38,604 nucleotides of DNA from Bacteroidia bacterium (GTDB taxonomy: Bacteria; Bacteroidota; Bacteroidia; NS11-12g; UBA9320), in NCBI GenBank assembly GCA_017640445.1, contig JAEPQQ010000006.1, positions 10,727 through 49,330 of the forward strand. The letters are read 5' to 3'. The position numbers were made by a program, and so were the translations under genes. The notes beneath the pieces were generated by a model. That model had not been told where the DNA came from. It did no database searches and was given only the letters and a program-made list of their open reading frames with translations. Below are positions 23,662 through 31,752 of the stretch, in pieces (positions within the stretch are counted from its first letter, which is position 1; every line of letters begins with the position of its first letter).

Positions 23662-25566
23662 TTGAAATACAATTTTACCCGATGGTGTTCTCGTAAAGTG
23701 AACAAAGTCATGTTATGGCTCTGTGTGGCTGCATGCCTCATGGCATCTGCCTCAACTGTCTTTGCGTCAGACGCTGTACCTGTTACCACCAACACCTTTT
23801 CACAACTTATTACGGCAAACATTGACTATAAACTGGTCGACGAACAATGGCAGGATGGAGGAGTGTATGCTGACACCGGCTGGAAGGCCAACAACCATAA
23901 AGCCTTGAATATTGGCCTCAAACGAAAAGGGATTTGGATTCGGTTTGGGCTGGATCACACCGCCCATTCAGACTCTCTTATTGCCTTAATTGAAAATCCA
24001 TTTATCGATCAAGCAGAGATTTACACACTGGAACAACAAAAACTGGTACTGCAATCAACGGATGGCCTGAACCGGGTTAAACGGAAAAAAGACAGTTTTC
24101 AGGTTCTGCCGTTTGAAGTTGACTCGTCCGGAACCACGCAAATGGTGTACCTCTATGTGCGTACCGACCTGGAACCGACCATCTCGCTTTGGATACAGTC
24201 GTTTAATGAATACCGCAACGGCTATACCAGCCGACTTTCGTTCTTTTCTATATTAACGGGCGTTTTCGTTGTTATTTTTCTCTACAACCTGTTCTTATTT
24301 TGGTCTATCCGCGATTGGGTGTATGTATTCTACAGCCTGTATGTGTTGGGAACGTACTTTGCGCAGACCATTACATCCAGCCTGGGATATCATGCATTGG
24401 GAGCGGCAGGTATTATGACGGAAGGGAAGTTTATCTTTCTCGCCGTTGGCTTTGTAGCCATTACCAGTGGGGTTTTCCTCATCAGTTTTTTTAAAGGCGA
24501 GATTGACAAACCCAAAAACAAATCTGCTTATTTGACCTTTGCTTCGTTTCCGGTAATTGGAATGAGCTTTATTCTTCTGGCATTCCTGGTACCGCGGTAC
24601 TATGTGTTTTGGTACATGAATTTTGGTATGATTTTGTTGTCATTAGCCATTTTTTATGCCACCATTACCCTGTATCGAAACGGGGCTAAACAAGCCAAGT
24701 TTATTTTGTGGGCGTGGTCGCCCTTCCTTCTTGGAGCCATTATCTTTATGTTAAGCAACGCCGGTGTGGTAGAGCACTCGAGGGTAACGCAATATGCTAT
24801 GCCCATAGGTGCATCCATCGAAACCGTTTTATTGTCGTTTGCCGTTGGTTATCGCATCGCCATGATGAAGAGGGAACGCAGGCAAAACCAGTTAAAAGCT
24901 CTTGAGCAAACCAATAAGTTCCAGCAATTGGAACTGGATATGACCAAAACGAAGCTTCTGGCGTTACGAAGCCAGATGAATCCTCATTTTATCTTCAACG
25001 CCTTGAACTCAGTGCACTATTCTGTTCAGGAAAAGGACTCGGATAAAGCGCAAGACCTGATTCATCGGTTCGCGCGGCTGATGCGCACCATGCTGGTACA
25101 TGCCCGTTCAGAGTCCGTCACGGTTAAGGAAGAAGTTGAGTTTTTGAAGGATTATCTCGATGTGGAGCAGAAACGCAACGACGATTTGTTTTCATACGAA
25201 TTCCATGTAGACGAAGACCTTGTTTCGCAAAACATGCGAATCCCATCCACCATGATTCAACCCATTTGCGAGTCGGCCATTAAACATGCCTTTGTATACT
25301 CTGCCAAGGACGAAAATCTGTTAACCGTTCGTTTCCGCAAAGGTGAGTTAGAAGACACGGTGGAGGTGGAGATCAGTGATAATGGTATAGAGATTCATCA
25401 CGCAAGGAAGATGTTGGAAGATTCGGCTCTTGGGCTATCCATCATCGAAGAACGTATTTCTCTTCTGCACAGTCAGGGGAAACGAGCAAATCTTGAAATG
25501 GTTTCCAATCGCGATTTAGGCGAAGGCATGGGCACAACCGTTACTGTTGTGTTGCCCATTTATTAG
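23662..25566 (+). CDS. 7TMR-DISM sensor histidine kinase, LytS/His_kinase type
   Basis: Up to 634 residues if the TTG at 23662 is the start; GTG 23698 or ATG 23710 are alternatives that leave a shorter signal-peptide n-region. Order: signal peptide (LWLCVAACLMASASTVFAS), a periplasmic 7TMR-DISMED2 sensor of about 130 residues (WIRFGLDHT ... QAEIYTL), seven membrane helices from about 195 to 400, a short coiled coil, then a His_kinase domain with phospho-acceptor H442 (QMNPHFIFNALNSV) and an HATPase-type end (MIQPICESAIKHAF, EISDNGI, GLSIIEERISLL, GMGTTVTVVLP). Such kinases normally act with a LytTR response regulator, but none is adjacent. Confidence 0.88.
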   Translation: MKYNFTRWCSRKVNKVMLWLCVAACLMASASTVFASDAVPVTTNTFSQLITANIDYKLVDEQWQDGGVYADTGWKANNHKALNIGLKRKGIWIRFGLDHTAHSDSLIALIENPFIDQAEIYTLEQQKLVLQSTDGLNRVKRKKDSFQVLPFEVDSSGTTQMVYLYVRTDLEPTISLWIQSFNEYRNGYTSRLSFFSILTGVFVVIFLYNLFLFWSIRDWVYVFYSLYVLGTYFAQTITSSLGYHALGAAGIMTEGKFIFLAVGFVAITSGVFLISFFKGEIDKPKNKSAYLTFASFPVIGMSFILLAFLVPRYYVFWYMNFGMILLSLAIFYATITLYRNGAKQAKFILWAWSPFLLGAIIFMLSNAGVVEHSRVTQYAMPIGASIETVLLSFAVGYRIAMMKRERRQNQLKALEQTNKFQQLELDMTKTKLLALRSQMNPHFIFNALNSVHYSVQEKDSDKAQDLIHRFARLMRTMLVHARSESVTVKEEVEFLKDYLDVEQKRNDDLFSYEFHVDEDLVSQNMRIPSTMIQPICESAIKHAFVYSAKDENLLTVRFRKGELEDTVEVEISDNGIEIHHARKMLEDSALGLSIIEERISLLHSQGKRANLEMVSNRDLGEGMGTTVTVVLPIY

Positions 25567-25580
25567 TCCAACAACTGTCC

Positions 25581-25988
25581 ATGGAGCTTCCTCAGGAATA
25601 TATCCGATACCCAAATCCGGCATCTGAACAAGCATTGGCCAGACGATTTGGTTTGCACTGGCACAAAAATGATCAGGATTGGGAGCTGATTGTAGCGGAT
25701 GGGGCTTTGGTGCCACAATTAATGCGCGCCTATGGTGAACCGGGCATGGATGAAGACACAAAGTTTGTGTTGATGATGCTTCTTGTCGCTTGTTTTGATG
25801 AACTAGCGAATGAAGAGGACATTTCTACCAATGTCGACTGGCTGAAGTGTCAGACCATTTTGCGTAAGGAGTTTTGGTTGCACATTACCACCATCCATTA
25901 TTGGTCGGCATTAGACAGTGAAGAGGCCTGGTCGGTATCGCCTGGTCTACGTGGTATTTGGGATGAGGTGAAGCATCATTTTTATTGA
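25581..25988 (+). CDS. Hypothetical protein
   Basis: 135 residues, 14 nt after the histidine kinase stop and probably co-transcribed with it. It is acidic, Trp-rich and has no signal peptide or membrane segment. Repeated aromatic patches (FGLHWHKNDQDWELIV, FWLHITTIHYWSALDSEEAW) suggest a small globular helical domain. I do not recognise the family; it is not a response regulator because the conserved Asp and Lys are missing. Confidence 0.6.
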   Translation: MELPQEYIRYPNPASEQALARRFGLHWHKNDQDWELIVADGALVPQLMRAYGEPGMDEDTKFVLMMLLVACFDELANEEDISTNVDWLKCQTILRKEFWLHITTIHYWSALDSEEAWSVSPGLRGIWDEVKHHFY

Positions 25989-26037
25989 AATGGGTTGAGA
26001 ACTAATGGCTTGCACGCTAGTCACATTTAGCTATTTT

Positions 26038-26064
26038 TTGTTTTATCTCGACGGGGTAGTTTTG
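26038..26064 (+). promoter_or_regulatory. Promoter of the McrB_N-HNH gene
   Basis: TAGTTTTG (26057-26064) is an exact TAnnTTTG -7 element 14 bp before the ATG. A TTG at 26038-26040 gives a somewhat short spacer of 16 bp. Confidence 0.5.
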
Positions 26065-26078
26065 GATTCTACTCTATT

Positions 26079-27005
26079 ATGCCCATTTCACTTACCAGCG
26101 TTCTGAGGGAAACGCTATCAAACTATCTTCTGGAAAAAGCAAACCCATTCACAGGTAATTGGCTCGCGGATGCCATTAGAAACGCTCATACAGACTATCT
26201 AAGAACCATTCTAGGAAATGACTCACGATATGTGGTCAAGGGGAGTGCTGGCCAAGGCAGATGGGCTGAAATTCCATGGATAGCCATAATGGACCGATTT
26301 ATCACAAGTACAGCTCAATCGGGATATTACTTGGTTTATTTGTTTTCGGCTGATATGTCGAGGGTTTACCTATCCCTAAATCAAGGTGTAACTGCCATTA
26401 ACTCTTTAAACGGTGAAAGTCGATTTGACATTCTCTTAAATAAGGCCCAATTGTATCGAAGTCACATCCAATTGGCACCAAGCGATTCCACCAAAATTAA
26501 ACTAAAAGGAAATTGGGATTACTCCGCACTTTACGAATGTGGAAACATCATCTCATGCGAATACCTACCTGAAAGAATGCCTAGCTCACATCAGTTGATC
26601 AATGATCTAAAACGCTTCATGGGGTATTACCATCAGTTAATCCTTAATGCTCCTCTTGAGCTTACACCCGATGACAATTTGTCTATTGAAACCAAAAGCA
26701 AGAAACTGCACTTGTCCATAGCCAGAAACTCTTCTTTAAGCAACAGAGTGAAAAGCAAAAAAGGGTACAGATGTGAGGTATGTTCGATAAAGTTTGATGA
26801 GGTGTACGGCGATATTGGAAGGGGCTTTATTGAAGCCCACCACCTAACTCCTGTAAAAGATCTTGATATTGGAGAAACCCGGGTTGACCTGGAAAAGGAT
26901 TTTGCGGTTTTGTGTGCTAATTGCCACCGCATGATCCATAAACTGGAAGACCCTAGCGACGTTGAAGGGCTAAAGCAAATTTGGGAGTTTAATAACAAGG
27001 GATAG
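26079..27005 (+). CDS. McrB N-terminal-like (DUF3578) plus HNH endonuclease, predicted type IV restriction enzyme
   Basis: 308 residues in two domains. Residues 1-190 match the MrcB_N/DUF3578 domain (GSAGQGRWAEIPWIAIMDR ... YYLVYLFSADMSRVYLSLNQGV), the part of McrB-like enzymes that reads modified cytosine in DNA. Residues 225-295 are an HNH nuclease: C232-x-x-C235, the H254-H255 pair in IEAHHLTPVKDL, and FAVLCANCHRMIH (C279, C282, H283). It therefore looks like a single-chain enzyme that cuts DNA carrying modified bases, without a separate GTPase subunit. It has its own promoter, no methyltransferase beside it (as expected for type IV), and is followed by an envelope gene cluster. Specificity is unknown. 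Confidence 0.8.
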   Translation: MPISLTSVLRETLSNYLLEKANPFTGNWLADAIRNAHTDYLRTILGNDSRYVVKGSAGQGRWAEIPWIAIMDRFITSTAQSGYYLVYLFSADMSRVYLSLNQGVTAINSLNGESRFDILLNKAQLYRSHIQLAPSDSTKIKLKGNWDYSALYECGNIISCEYLPERMPSSHQLINDLKRFMGYYHQLILNAPLELTPDDNLSIETKSKKLHLSIARNSSLSNRVKSKKGYRCEVCSIKFDEVYGDIGRGFIEAHHLTPVKDLDIGETRVDLEKDFAVLCANCHRMIHKLEDPSDVEGLKQIWEFNNKG

Positions 27006-27072
27006 AGCATCTCTATTTGCGAAATGCGGTTTAGTTGACGCGATCCAATATTCCAAATATCAGGTGTTCAAT

Positions 27073-27090
27073 ATACCCATATCTGGGTAT
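27073..27090. terminator. Hairpin after the McrB_N-HNH gene
   Basis: ATACCCA/TGGGTAT, a perfect 7-bp stem over TATC, about 70 bp past the stop. It shares the GGGTATTCCA end with the hairpin after the photolyase gene (23552-23576), so both may be copies of one repeat. No T run. Confidence 0.4.
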
Positions 27091-27154
27091 TCCAAACGGT
27101 AGGGCCTCCGATAGTTTTGAGGCATACAAAAAACACGATTTAATAACACGCACT

Positions 27155-27316
27155 ATGTTTAAAGTAATTCTGGAAATCTCCACTGGAGAATTCACCATTG
27201 TGAAATCCACATTTAACACACCACCGGGCTTTGTTGACGTTTTTGTGGGCAGCCGACCAGCCTGCAAAGCCTGGATTAAAGGAGTAGGGTATGGACGAAC
27301 TGCTAATGCCACATGA
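27155..27316 (+). CDS. Small hypothetical protein
   Basis: 53 residues starting MFKVILEISTGEFTIVKS and ending one base before the ATG of the next gene, the spacing of operon neighbours. Strand-rich, with no signal peptide. The opposite strand is also open here (27031-27312), so coding status is uncertain; the operon-like join is the main support. No family recognised. Confidence 0.4.
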   Translation: MFKVILEISTGEFTIVKSTFNTPPGFVDVFVGSRPACKAWIKGVGYGRTANAT

Positions 27317-27317
27317 T

Positions 27318-28868
27318 ATGAAAAAAGCAGTTATTCTACTAGCACTGTGTTTTTCGGGCTTTCTGGGTTTCGGGCAAATCGTTACCATGGATTCAGTGAC
27401 TCACATCATCTCTGGTGAAATACCTTTCGACCAACCATTTTATTTACATGTAAAACATGAACCTGGCAAGAAACCTACTTCCTTAATCATCCAAAAAACG
27501 CGAAACGGCAAGTATCGTAGGTTTACCGGACGTGATGCCCGCTTGTCCGGGCTAGTCTATGGAGACACCAACACGTCACGCGGGGCCAGCGAAGATAAAA
27601 ACAACGTACGCACAGTCATCAATCTTCAATCCTCTAATACGGTTAAAAAGGTCAAGGATGGCAGCCTTATTGAGGTATTTCCACTAGCACCGGCAACCGA
27701 CTACCAGTTTCAGATAACCTTCAGAGATGTATCTTATTCGAAAGCTAAACGGGATGCACTTGTTAAAGCCTCTCAGGAAGCTGAGAAGTTGGTAATTCCA
27801 AAGAATGCATTGGAGCCGGATGCTCTGTCGCTAATCCTAAAAAAAGATCCTATTAGATATAGTGAATTGATACACTATAAGAGCAATAAGCTTGACTCAA
27901 ACTTGTTGCAAAAAAAGGTGGACTCCGTCCAAAATTTAGAGAAGAAAATAGAGGATATAGACTTAACAAGCTCACTTAACTGTTATAAGCGAAGATTGGT
28001 TAATATTAACCGATGTGATACCTGCTCAATGTATGACGTTCAATTTGACAAAGCGATTATGTCAACGAATGGGTTTATCACCATGGAGCAAGCGCACCTA
28101 ACTAACATAAATGAGGGGTTCATTAGCATTACGGACTCTAAGTTGGTCAAGCCCGCTGGGAAATATGACTACCCAAAAAGGGTTTCTAACCTAAAAAAAA
28201 CTTACCAATTCCTGGAAAATTATCTTGCAATCGAACAGTTATCCGATTCGCCAACATGTATAGACAGCAATGTACTGATACAAATAACAAAAAAGATAAC
28301 AGATCTAACCAAACTCACTTCAAAATGGTCAGGACTAATAAAAAAGTACGCAAATACAGTGTCGTTGTACGATCCAAATGTGTATAAAGTGTCATCCGTG
28401 GTTGGTTTTACCCAAGGTGGGCTTACCATGGACTCCAAAGGCAAATTCAGTGTTCGACCCGACTTTGGTGTTTCAGTAGCCTCTTTTAATGGCTTTACCC
28501 GAGTAATGCCAGCGGTGGGGGTTCGGTTTAACTTCAGGCCACTCAATCACAACCTGGCGTATGGTAGAATACCATTGAAACGCTTAGCTCACCGATCCTC
28601 GGTAGGCATCACGTTTACAACCAACAGCATATCCGACGAATCAACACGATTCAACCTGTTTGGGAGTTCGAACCTTATTGTCGATTATGGTTTTAGGCTT
28701 AACAATGCCATGAGTGTGTCACTTGGCGGACTGGTATTCAAAAGAGCTGATCCTAATCCCTTTATAACCAACCAACAACTAGCCTTAATGCCCACACTGG
28801 GCTTATCCGTAGATTTTGAAATTTTAGAAACCTTAAAAGATGTTAAGAACTTACTTACCGGTAAATAA
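27318..28868 (+). CDS. Secreted hypothetical protein with beta-rich C-terminus
   Basis: 516 residues from the ATG at 27318, signal peptide (KKAVILLALCFSGFLGFGQ). Residues 20-135 look like an Ig/fibronectin-type sandwich (FYLHVKHEPGKKP ... LAPATDYQFQITFRD). The middle is helical and Lys-rich (about 135-330). The last 170 residues are alternating strands (KVSSVVGFTQGGLTMDSKG, SVGITFTTNSISDES, DYGFRLNNAMSVSLGGLVF, LGLSVDFEI) compatible with a small outer-membrane barrel. It overlaps the downstream lipoprotein gene by 29 bp. The two are presumably an envelope complex; function not recognised. Confidence 0.65.
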   Translation: MKKAVILLALCFSGFLGFGQIVTMDSVTHIISGEIPFDQPFYLHVKHEPGKKPTSLIIQKTRNGKYRRFTGRDARLSGLVYGDTNTSRGASEDKNNVRTVINLQSSNTVKKVKDGSLIEVFPLAPATDYQFQITFRDVSYSKAKRDALVKASQEAEKLVIPKNALEPDALSLILKKDPIRYSELIHYKSNKLDSNLLQKKVDSVQNLEKKIEDIDLTSSLNCYKRRLVNINRCDTCSMYDVQFDKAIMSTNGFITMEQAHLTNINEGFISITDSKLVKPAGKYDYPKRVSNLKKTYQFLENYLAIEQLSDSPTCIDSNVLIQITKKITDLTKLTSKWSGLIKKYANTVSLYDPNVYKVSSVVGFTQGGLTMDSKGKFSVRPDFGVSVASFNGFTRVMPAVGVRFNFRPLNHNLAYGRIPLKRLAHRSSVGITFTTNSISDESTRFNLFGSSNLIVDYGFRLNNAMSVSLGGLVFKRADPNPFITNQQLALMPTLGLSVDFEILETLKDVKNLLTGK

Positions 28869-29580
28869 ACTCATGGCCGTTGCCTGTGCAATTGTGCTTT
28901 TGTCTGGCTGTTACAATGAAGACGATTACGTCTACAACTCAGCTGAAATACTCGAACACCTGACCGTTACCAAACCCGCAAAGGACTCCCTACCCGCCGA
29001 CGGTACGAGTTCAATGGTTATTACCTACTCGTTTGATGCAGAAACAGATCCAACGCTCACTTCATTATTGCTTGTTGCGTCCAGTGGAACGTTCAAAGAA
29101 TCGAACGACGACAGTTTAACGATCAATTTCTCTACCCTGGACTTGTCAAAGGAGAACCTCACCAAAGAAGTGACGCTGGTTTCAGGAACAGTAGTGGGGG
29201 AGTGCGTAGTAAGTGCCTACATCCTAAGCTACGTAAACCGCGATACCTTCTATTTTGTGGAGGCTCCGGCATCCAGTTTGAGTCTGTCTACTTCCGACTT
29301 TTTTATCAAGAACGATGCATTAAAGACACTATCGTTTGATGCAGACCTCAAAAGTGCGACGGGACTGGCATCATCGGGTCAGGCGGTGTTTTTTGAATCA
29401 CCATCAGGTCAAGGCTTTCAGAATGTAGTAACTACATCAACAAATGGTTTGAGCAAGGCTCAGTTTCAGTATGTGTTTACCGATACTGCATATACCGGTG
29501 ACTTGGTTTTTGAAGCCAAAGCCCTCGATGCTGTTGGAGATACCATTCGAGCACAGCGAACCGTGCGGGTGATAGATTAA
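28840..29580 (+). CDS. Lipoprotein with Ig-like (invasin-like) repeats
   Basis: 246 residues with a lipobox, LLSGC at Cys24, preceded by Arg/Lys in the n-region, so the mature protein is lipid-anchored. Two similar beta-sandwich modules follow: AKDSLPADGTSSMVITYSF ... TLVSGTVVGECVVSAYIL and ALKTLSFDADLKSATGLASS ... ARTVRVID-like, a pattern of big/invasin-type Ig folds found on Bacteroidota surfaces. The ATG at 28840 lies inside the upstream gene; ATG 28873 is an alternative but would leave a very short n-region. A terminator follows. Confidence 0.65.
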   Translation: MLRTYLPVNKLMAVACAIVLLSGCYNEDDYVYNSAEILEHLTVTKPAKDSLPADGTSSMVITYSFDAETDPTLTSLLLVASSGTFKESNDDSLTINFSTLDLSKENLTKEVTLVSGTVVGECVVSAYILSYVNRDTFYFVEAPASSLSLSTSDFFIKNDALKTLSFDADLKSATGLASSGQAVFFESPSGQGFQNVVTTSTNGLSKAQFQYVFTDTAYTGDLVFEAKALDAVGDTIRAQRTVRVID

Positions 29581-29592
29581 TCTCTTCCCTAG

Positions 29593-29662
29593 AAATCATT
29601 CGTAAAGATGATTTAGAACGAACTGCTATAAAAGGCCAAGTCCGTTGGGGTTTGGTCTTTTT
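29593..29662 (+). terminator. Tandem hairpins ending the lipoprotein operon
   Basis: First hairpin: AAATCAT/ATGATTT (29593-29614), 7-bp stem. Second: AAAGGCCAA (29631-29639) with TTGGTCTTT (29652-29660), a 9-bp stem with one G-U pair, followed by further T. The second is a good intrinsic terminator. Confidence 0.75.
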
Positions 29663-29710
29663 GTGATACGGGTGGTTTAGGGCGGATAGCTAACGATAAA
29701 GGGGTTCAGG

Positions 29711-29729
29711 GTCATGACGGTAACATGAC
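29711..29729. repeat. Short inverted repeat
   Basis: GTCATG/CATGAC with a 7-nt spacer, in the 476-bp gap before the ABC-3C genes. Its position among other palindromes suggests regulation, but that is unproven. Confidence 0.3.
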
Positions 29730-29765
29730 GTGCTATAAGCTTGTTCGTTTAGCCTTTGATCTAGC

Positions 29766-29781
29766 TAGTCATATTTGACTA
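29766..29781. promoter_or_regulatory. Perfect palindrome, possible operator of the ABC-3C locus
   Basis: TAGTCA-TATT-TGACTA, a perfect 16-bp inverted repeat overlapping a CATATTTG -7-like element (29770-29777). The placement fits a repressor site for a HTH protein controlling the ABC-3C genes about 275 bp downstream. Confidence 0.4.
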
Positions 29782-29883
29782 TGGCAATGGTGTTCTTTCT
29801 AGTTTAAATTCGTCGAATAAAATTATAAAATGAAATCTAAGGTTGCCGGTCTGGGGATTTAAGCCAAAGTGTTTGCGAACTGA

Positions 29884-30060
29884 TTGCTAGATGTTCTTAT
29901 ACGACGCAGGTGCTCATCAGTCCGGAAATGGATAAAGGAAGTTTTGGGTTTCCAGAGATTCAAGAGAATCTACAATGGTCACAGTTTAGAGATATTAAAC
30001 AGAATTGTAGATCTATCGGATGTAGATGTAAGAGAATTAATCCTTTCAAATAAAGAATGA
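29884..30060 (+). pseudogene. Possible remnant of an XRE-type HTH regulator
   Basis: A 58-codon open frame without ATG ends with SLEILNRIVDL then VDVRELI, which resembles the last two helices of Cro/XRE domains, and its TGA overlaps the next ATG (ATGA), as an intact regulator in this operon would. In another frame just upstream (from about 29858) DLSQSVCELIA recalls the first HTH helix (LSQ motif). The two halves are in different frames and too far apart, so a frameshifted or internally duplicated regulator gene is plausible. The similarity is weak. Confidence 0.3.
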
Positions 30061-31283
30061 GCACCGTAAAACATACAGCTTCTGGACAGGCAGCAGGCTA
30101 TCTATTTCAGCCGGATAGAGCTTTGTATTGGCTTTCAAATTGTGAAAAAGGAGCTACAGTTGGCGTTGAGACAGCTGATGATGTAACTGTTGTAAATGAT
30201 AAAGGGGAAACAGTGATCAGGGAACAGGACAAAAATTCTGTTCAGGCGGATGGGGTGCCTATAAAAGATAGAAGTAATGATTTATGGAATACACTTTATA
30301 TCTGGGTTAAAGCTTTAGAAAGTGGAGAGTTTAAAACTGAAAATGTCGGACTTTTTTTTGCAACGAATAAACCTATCCCGGAAGATGCATTGGTAAAAAA
30401 GATTGCCGAAGCAGACAATTCCCTTGTTGATGACATTATTTCCCGTCTAAAAACTGCCGGACAGGATCCTCCATTAGGAATTGCCGAGAAAGTCAAATAT
30501 GTTTTGAGTAAAGAAAATTTTGTCAAAGAGTTGGTGCCCATTATTCAGTTGAGTGATAATAATACTCCTGGGAATTTGGACGATAAGATTATTAACCAAT
30601 TACACTTGCCGACAGAAACGGCTTATGAAATTCTTAATGAATTAAAAGGTTGGATACATAGTGCCATAACTACACTTTGGAATGAAGGGAAACCGGGTGT
30701 TTTGAGTAGAGAAGCTTTTGATAATTATCTAAACCAATCAAGATACATAGCCAATTCTCGTAAAGTACGTGAGCGTGTGAAGAGACTAGTACTCGACAAT
30801 ATTGAAGAAACTAAAAAATCAGGTGCTAAACAAGGGATATTTGTTAAGCAAATTGAAGCAATTTCTGACGATGAGTTTTTAGCGATAGACGCTATTGACG
30901 ACTATCTCTGTGCGGATGTCGAAAGAACAAGATTGATTGTTGCAGGTGAGATTACAGGTGCAGATTTCGATGATTTTGACGATAAGTGTGAGGAAAGGTG
31001 GAAAGAAGTAACGAGACGAAATATTAGAACCGACAAAATAAACTCTATTCTAAGTGACCGTACTTTGACCCAAGAGCAAAAAGAACAAAAACTACGTGAT
31101 TTAGGCTTTGAAATATATGACCAAACTTGTTCGGGTTATAATGGAGTGCTGGCTGGTTATACAACAACTGAATCATACTTGACAAAGGGAACTTATCATA
31201 TGATGTCAGATTCTCTGAAACTGGGTTGGCATCCGCAATGGAAAGAAATGTTTAATCCGGTAACGACAGATGAAAGTAAGTGA
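30057..31283 (+). CDS. ABC-3C system effector, Cap4-like nuclease N-terminus
   Basis: 408 residues. The first 90 read like the dsDNA nuclease domain of Cap4/DUF4297 proteins: GQAAGYLFQPDRALYWL, then E38-x3-D42 (VGVETADDVTVV) and Q57-x-K59 (IREQDKNSVQ), the PD-(D/E)XK-type residues, followed by DLWNTLYIWVKA. The rest is helical and ends YLTKGTYHMMSDSLKLGWHPQWKEMF, matching the C-terminal module of ABC-three-component proteins that couples the effector to the other two subunits. Predicted: the toxic or DNA-cutting arm of a conflict system, held off until triggered. It overlaps the middle gene by 14 bp. The AT-rich base composition differs visibly from flanking core genes. Confidence 0.75.
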   Translation: MSTVKHTASGQAAGYLFQPDRALYWLSNCEKGATVGVETADDVTVVNDKGETVIREQDKNSVQADGVPIKDRSNDLWNTLYIWVKALESGEFKTENVGLFFATNKPIPEDALVKKIAEADNSLVDDIISRLKTAGQDPPLGIAEKVKYVLSKENFVKELVPIIQLSDNNTPGNLDDKIINQLHLPTETAYEILNELKGWIHSAITTLWNEGKPGVLSREAFDNYLNQSRYIANSRKVRERVKRLVLDNIEETKKSGAKQGIFVKQIEAISDDEFLAIDAIDDYLCADVERTRLIVAGEITGADFDDFDDKCEERWKEVTRRNIRTDKINSILSDRTLTQEQKEQKLRDLGFEIYDQTCSGYNGVLAGYTTTESYLTKGTYHMMSDSLKLGWHPQWKEMFNPVTTDESK

Positions 31284-31749
31284 TTATCATATTATTCAAA
31301 ATGTTGGGATAGGGGCGGTTGTCCTTCACAAGTTTGTAAAAAGTTATCATGCTGCTCAACACAAACTTAAAGGTCCTAATTTGGCTTTGTCGATACCTGT
31401 TCTCCCTATTGTTTATAATCAACGTTTTTTGGAAGCTATCTGCAATAGAAATAAGGAAGGAGGATTTTACAATGCTCTTTCAGACTTTAGAGATTTACCA
31501 GCAGGATTACAGGAGCGTATGGAGAGTATGTCTGACCAAACTTTTGAGGCTTTAAACTTAACTTTCGCTAATAAAATGCTGACCTACAATAAAGAACTAA
31601 ATGAGTTATTGCCAATTGACAGAGCTCGAAAACCAAAAGTAGTTAACGATGATATTAAAAAGATGATTCGTGGAGCAGACCGTCTTGGTTACTGGTTTAG
31701 TTCTCTTTCTTTTGAGCAATTGTGCATTTACCTAAAAATTAGCTTCTGA
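31270..31749 (+). CDS. ABC-3C system middle component
   Basis: 159 residues, small and mainly helical, opening SDYHIIQNVGIGAVVLHKFVKSYH and ending FSSLSFEQLCIYLKISF. Its size, order and tail match the middle component (DUF6521-like) of ABC-three-component systems, which is thought to bridge effector and ATPase. It overlaps the upstream gene by 14 bp and sits three bases before the ATPase gene, so the three are made together. Confidence 0.75.
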   Translation: MKVSDYHIIQNVGIGAVVLHKFVKSYHAAQHKLKGPNLALSIPVLPIVYNQRFLEAICNRNKEGGFYNALSDFRDLPAGLQERMESMSDQTFEALNLTFANKMLTYNKELNELLPIDRARKPKVVNDDIKKMIRGADRLGYWFSSLSFEQLCIYLKISF

Positions 31750-31752
31750 AAC

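Noticed and set aside
27031-27312. Minus-strand 93-codon frame opposite the small plus-strand gene
   Set aside because: It has no promoter or plausible partner, while the plus-strand frame ends one base before the next gene's start.
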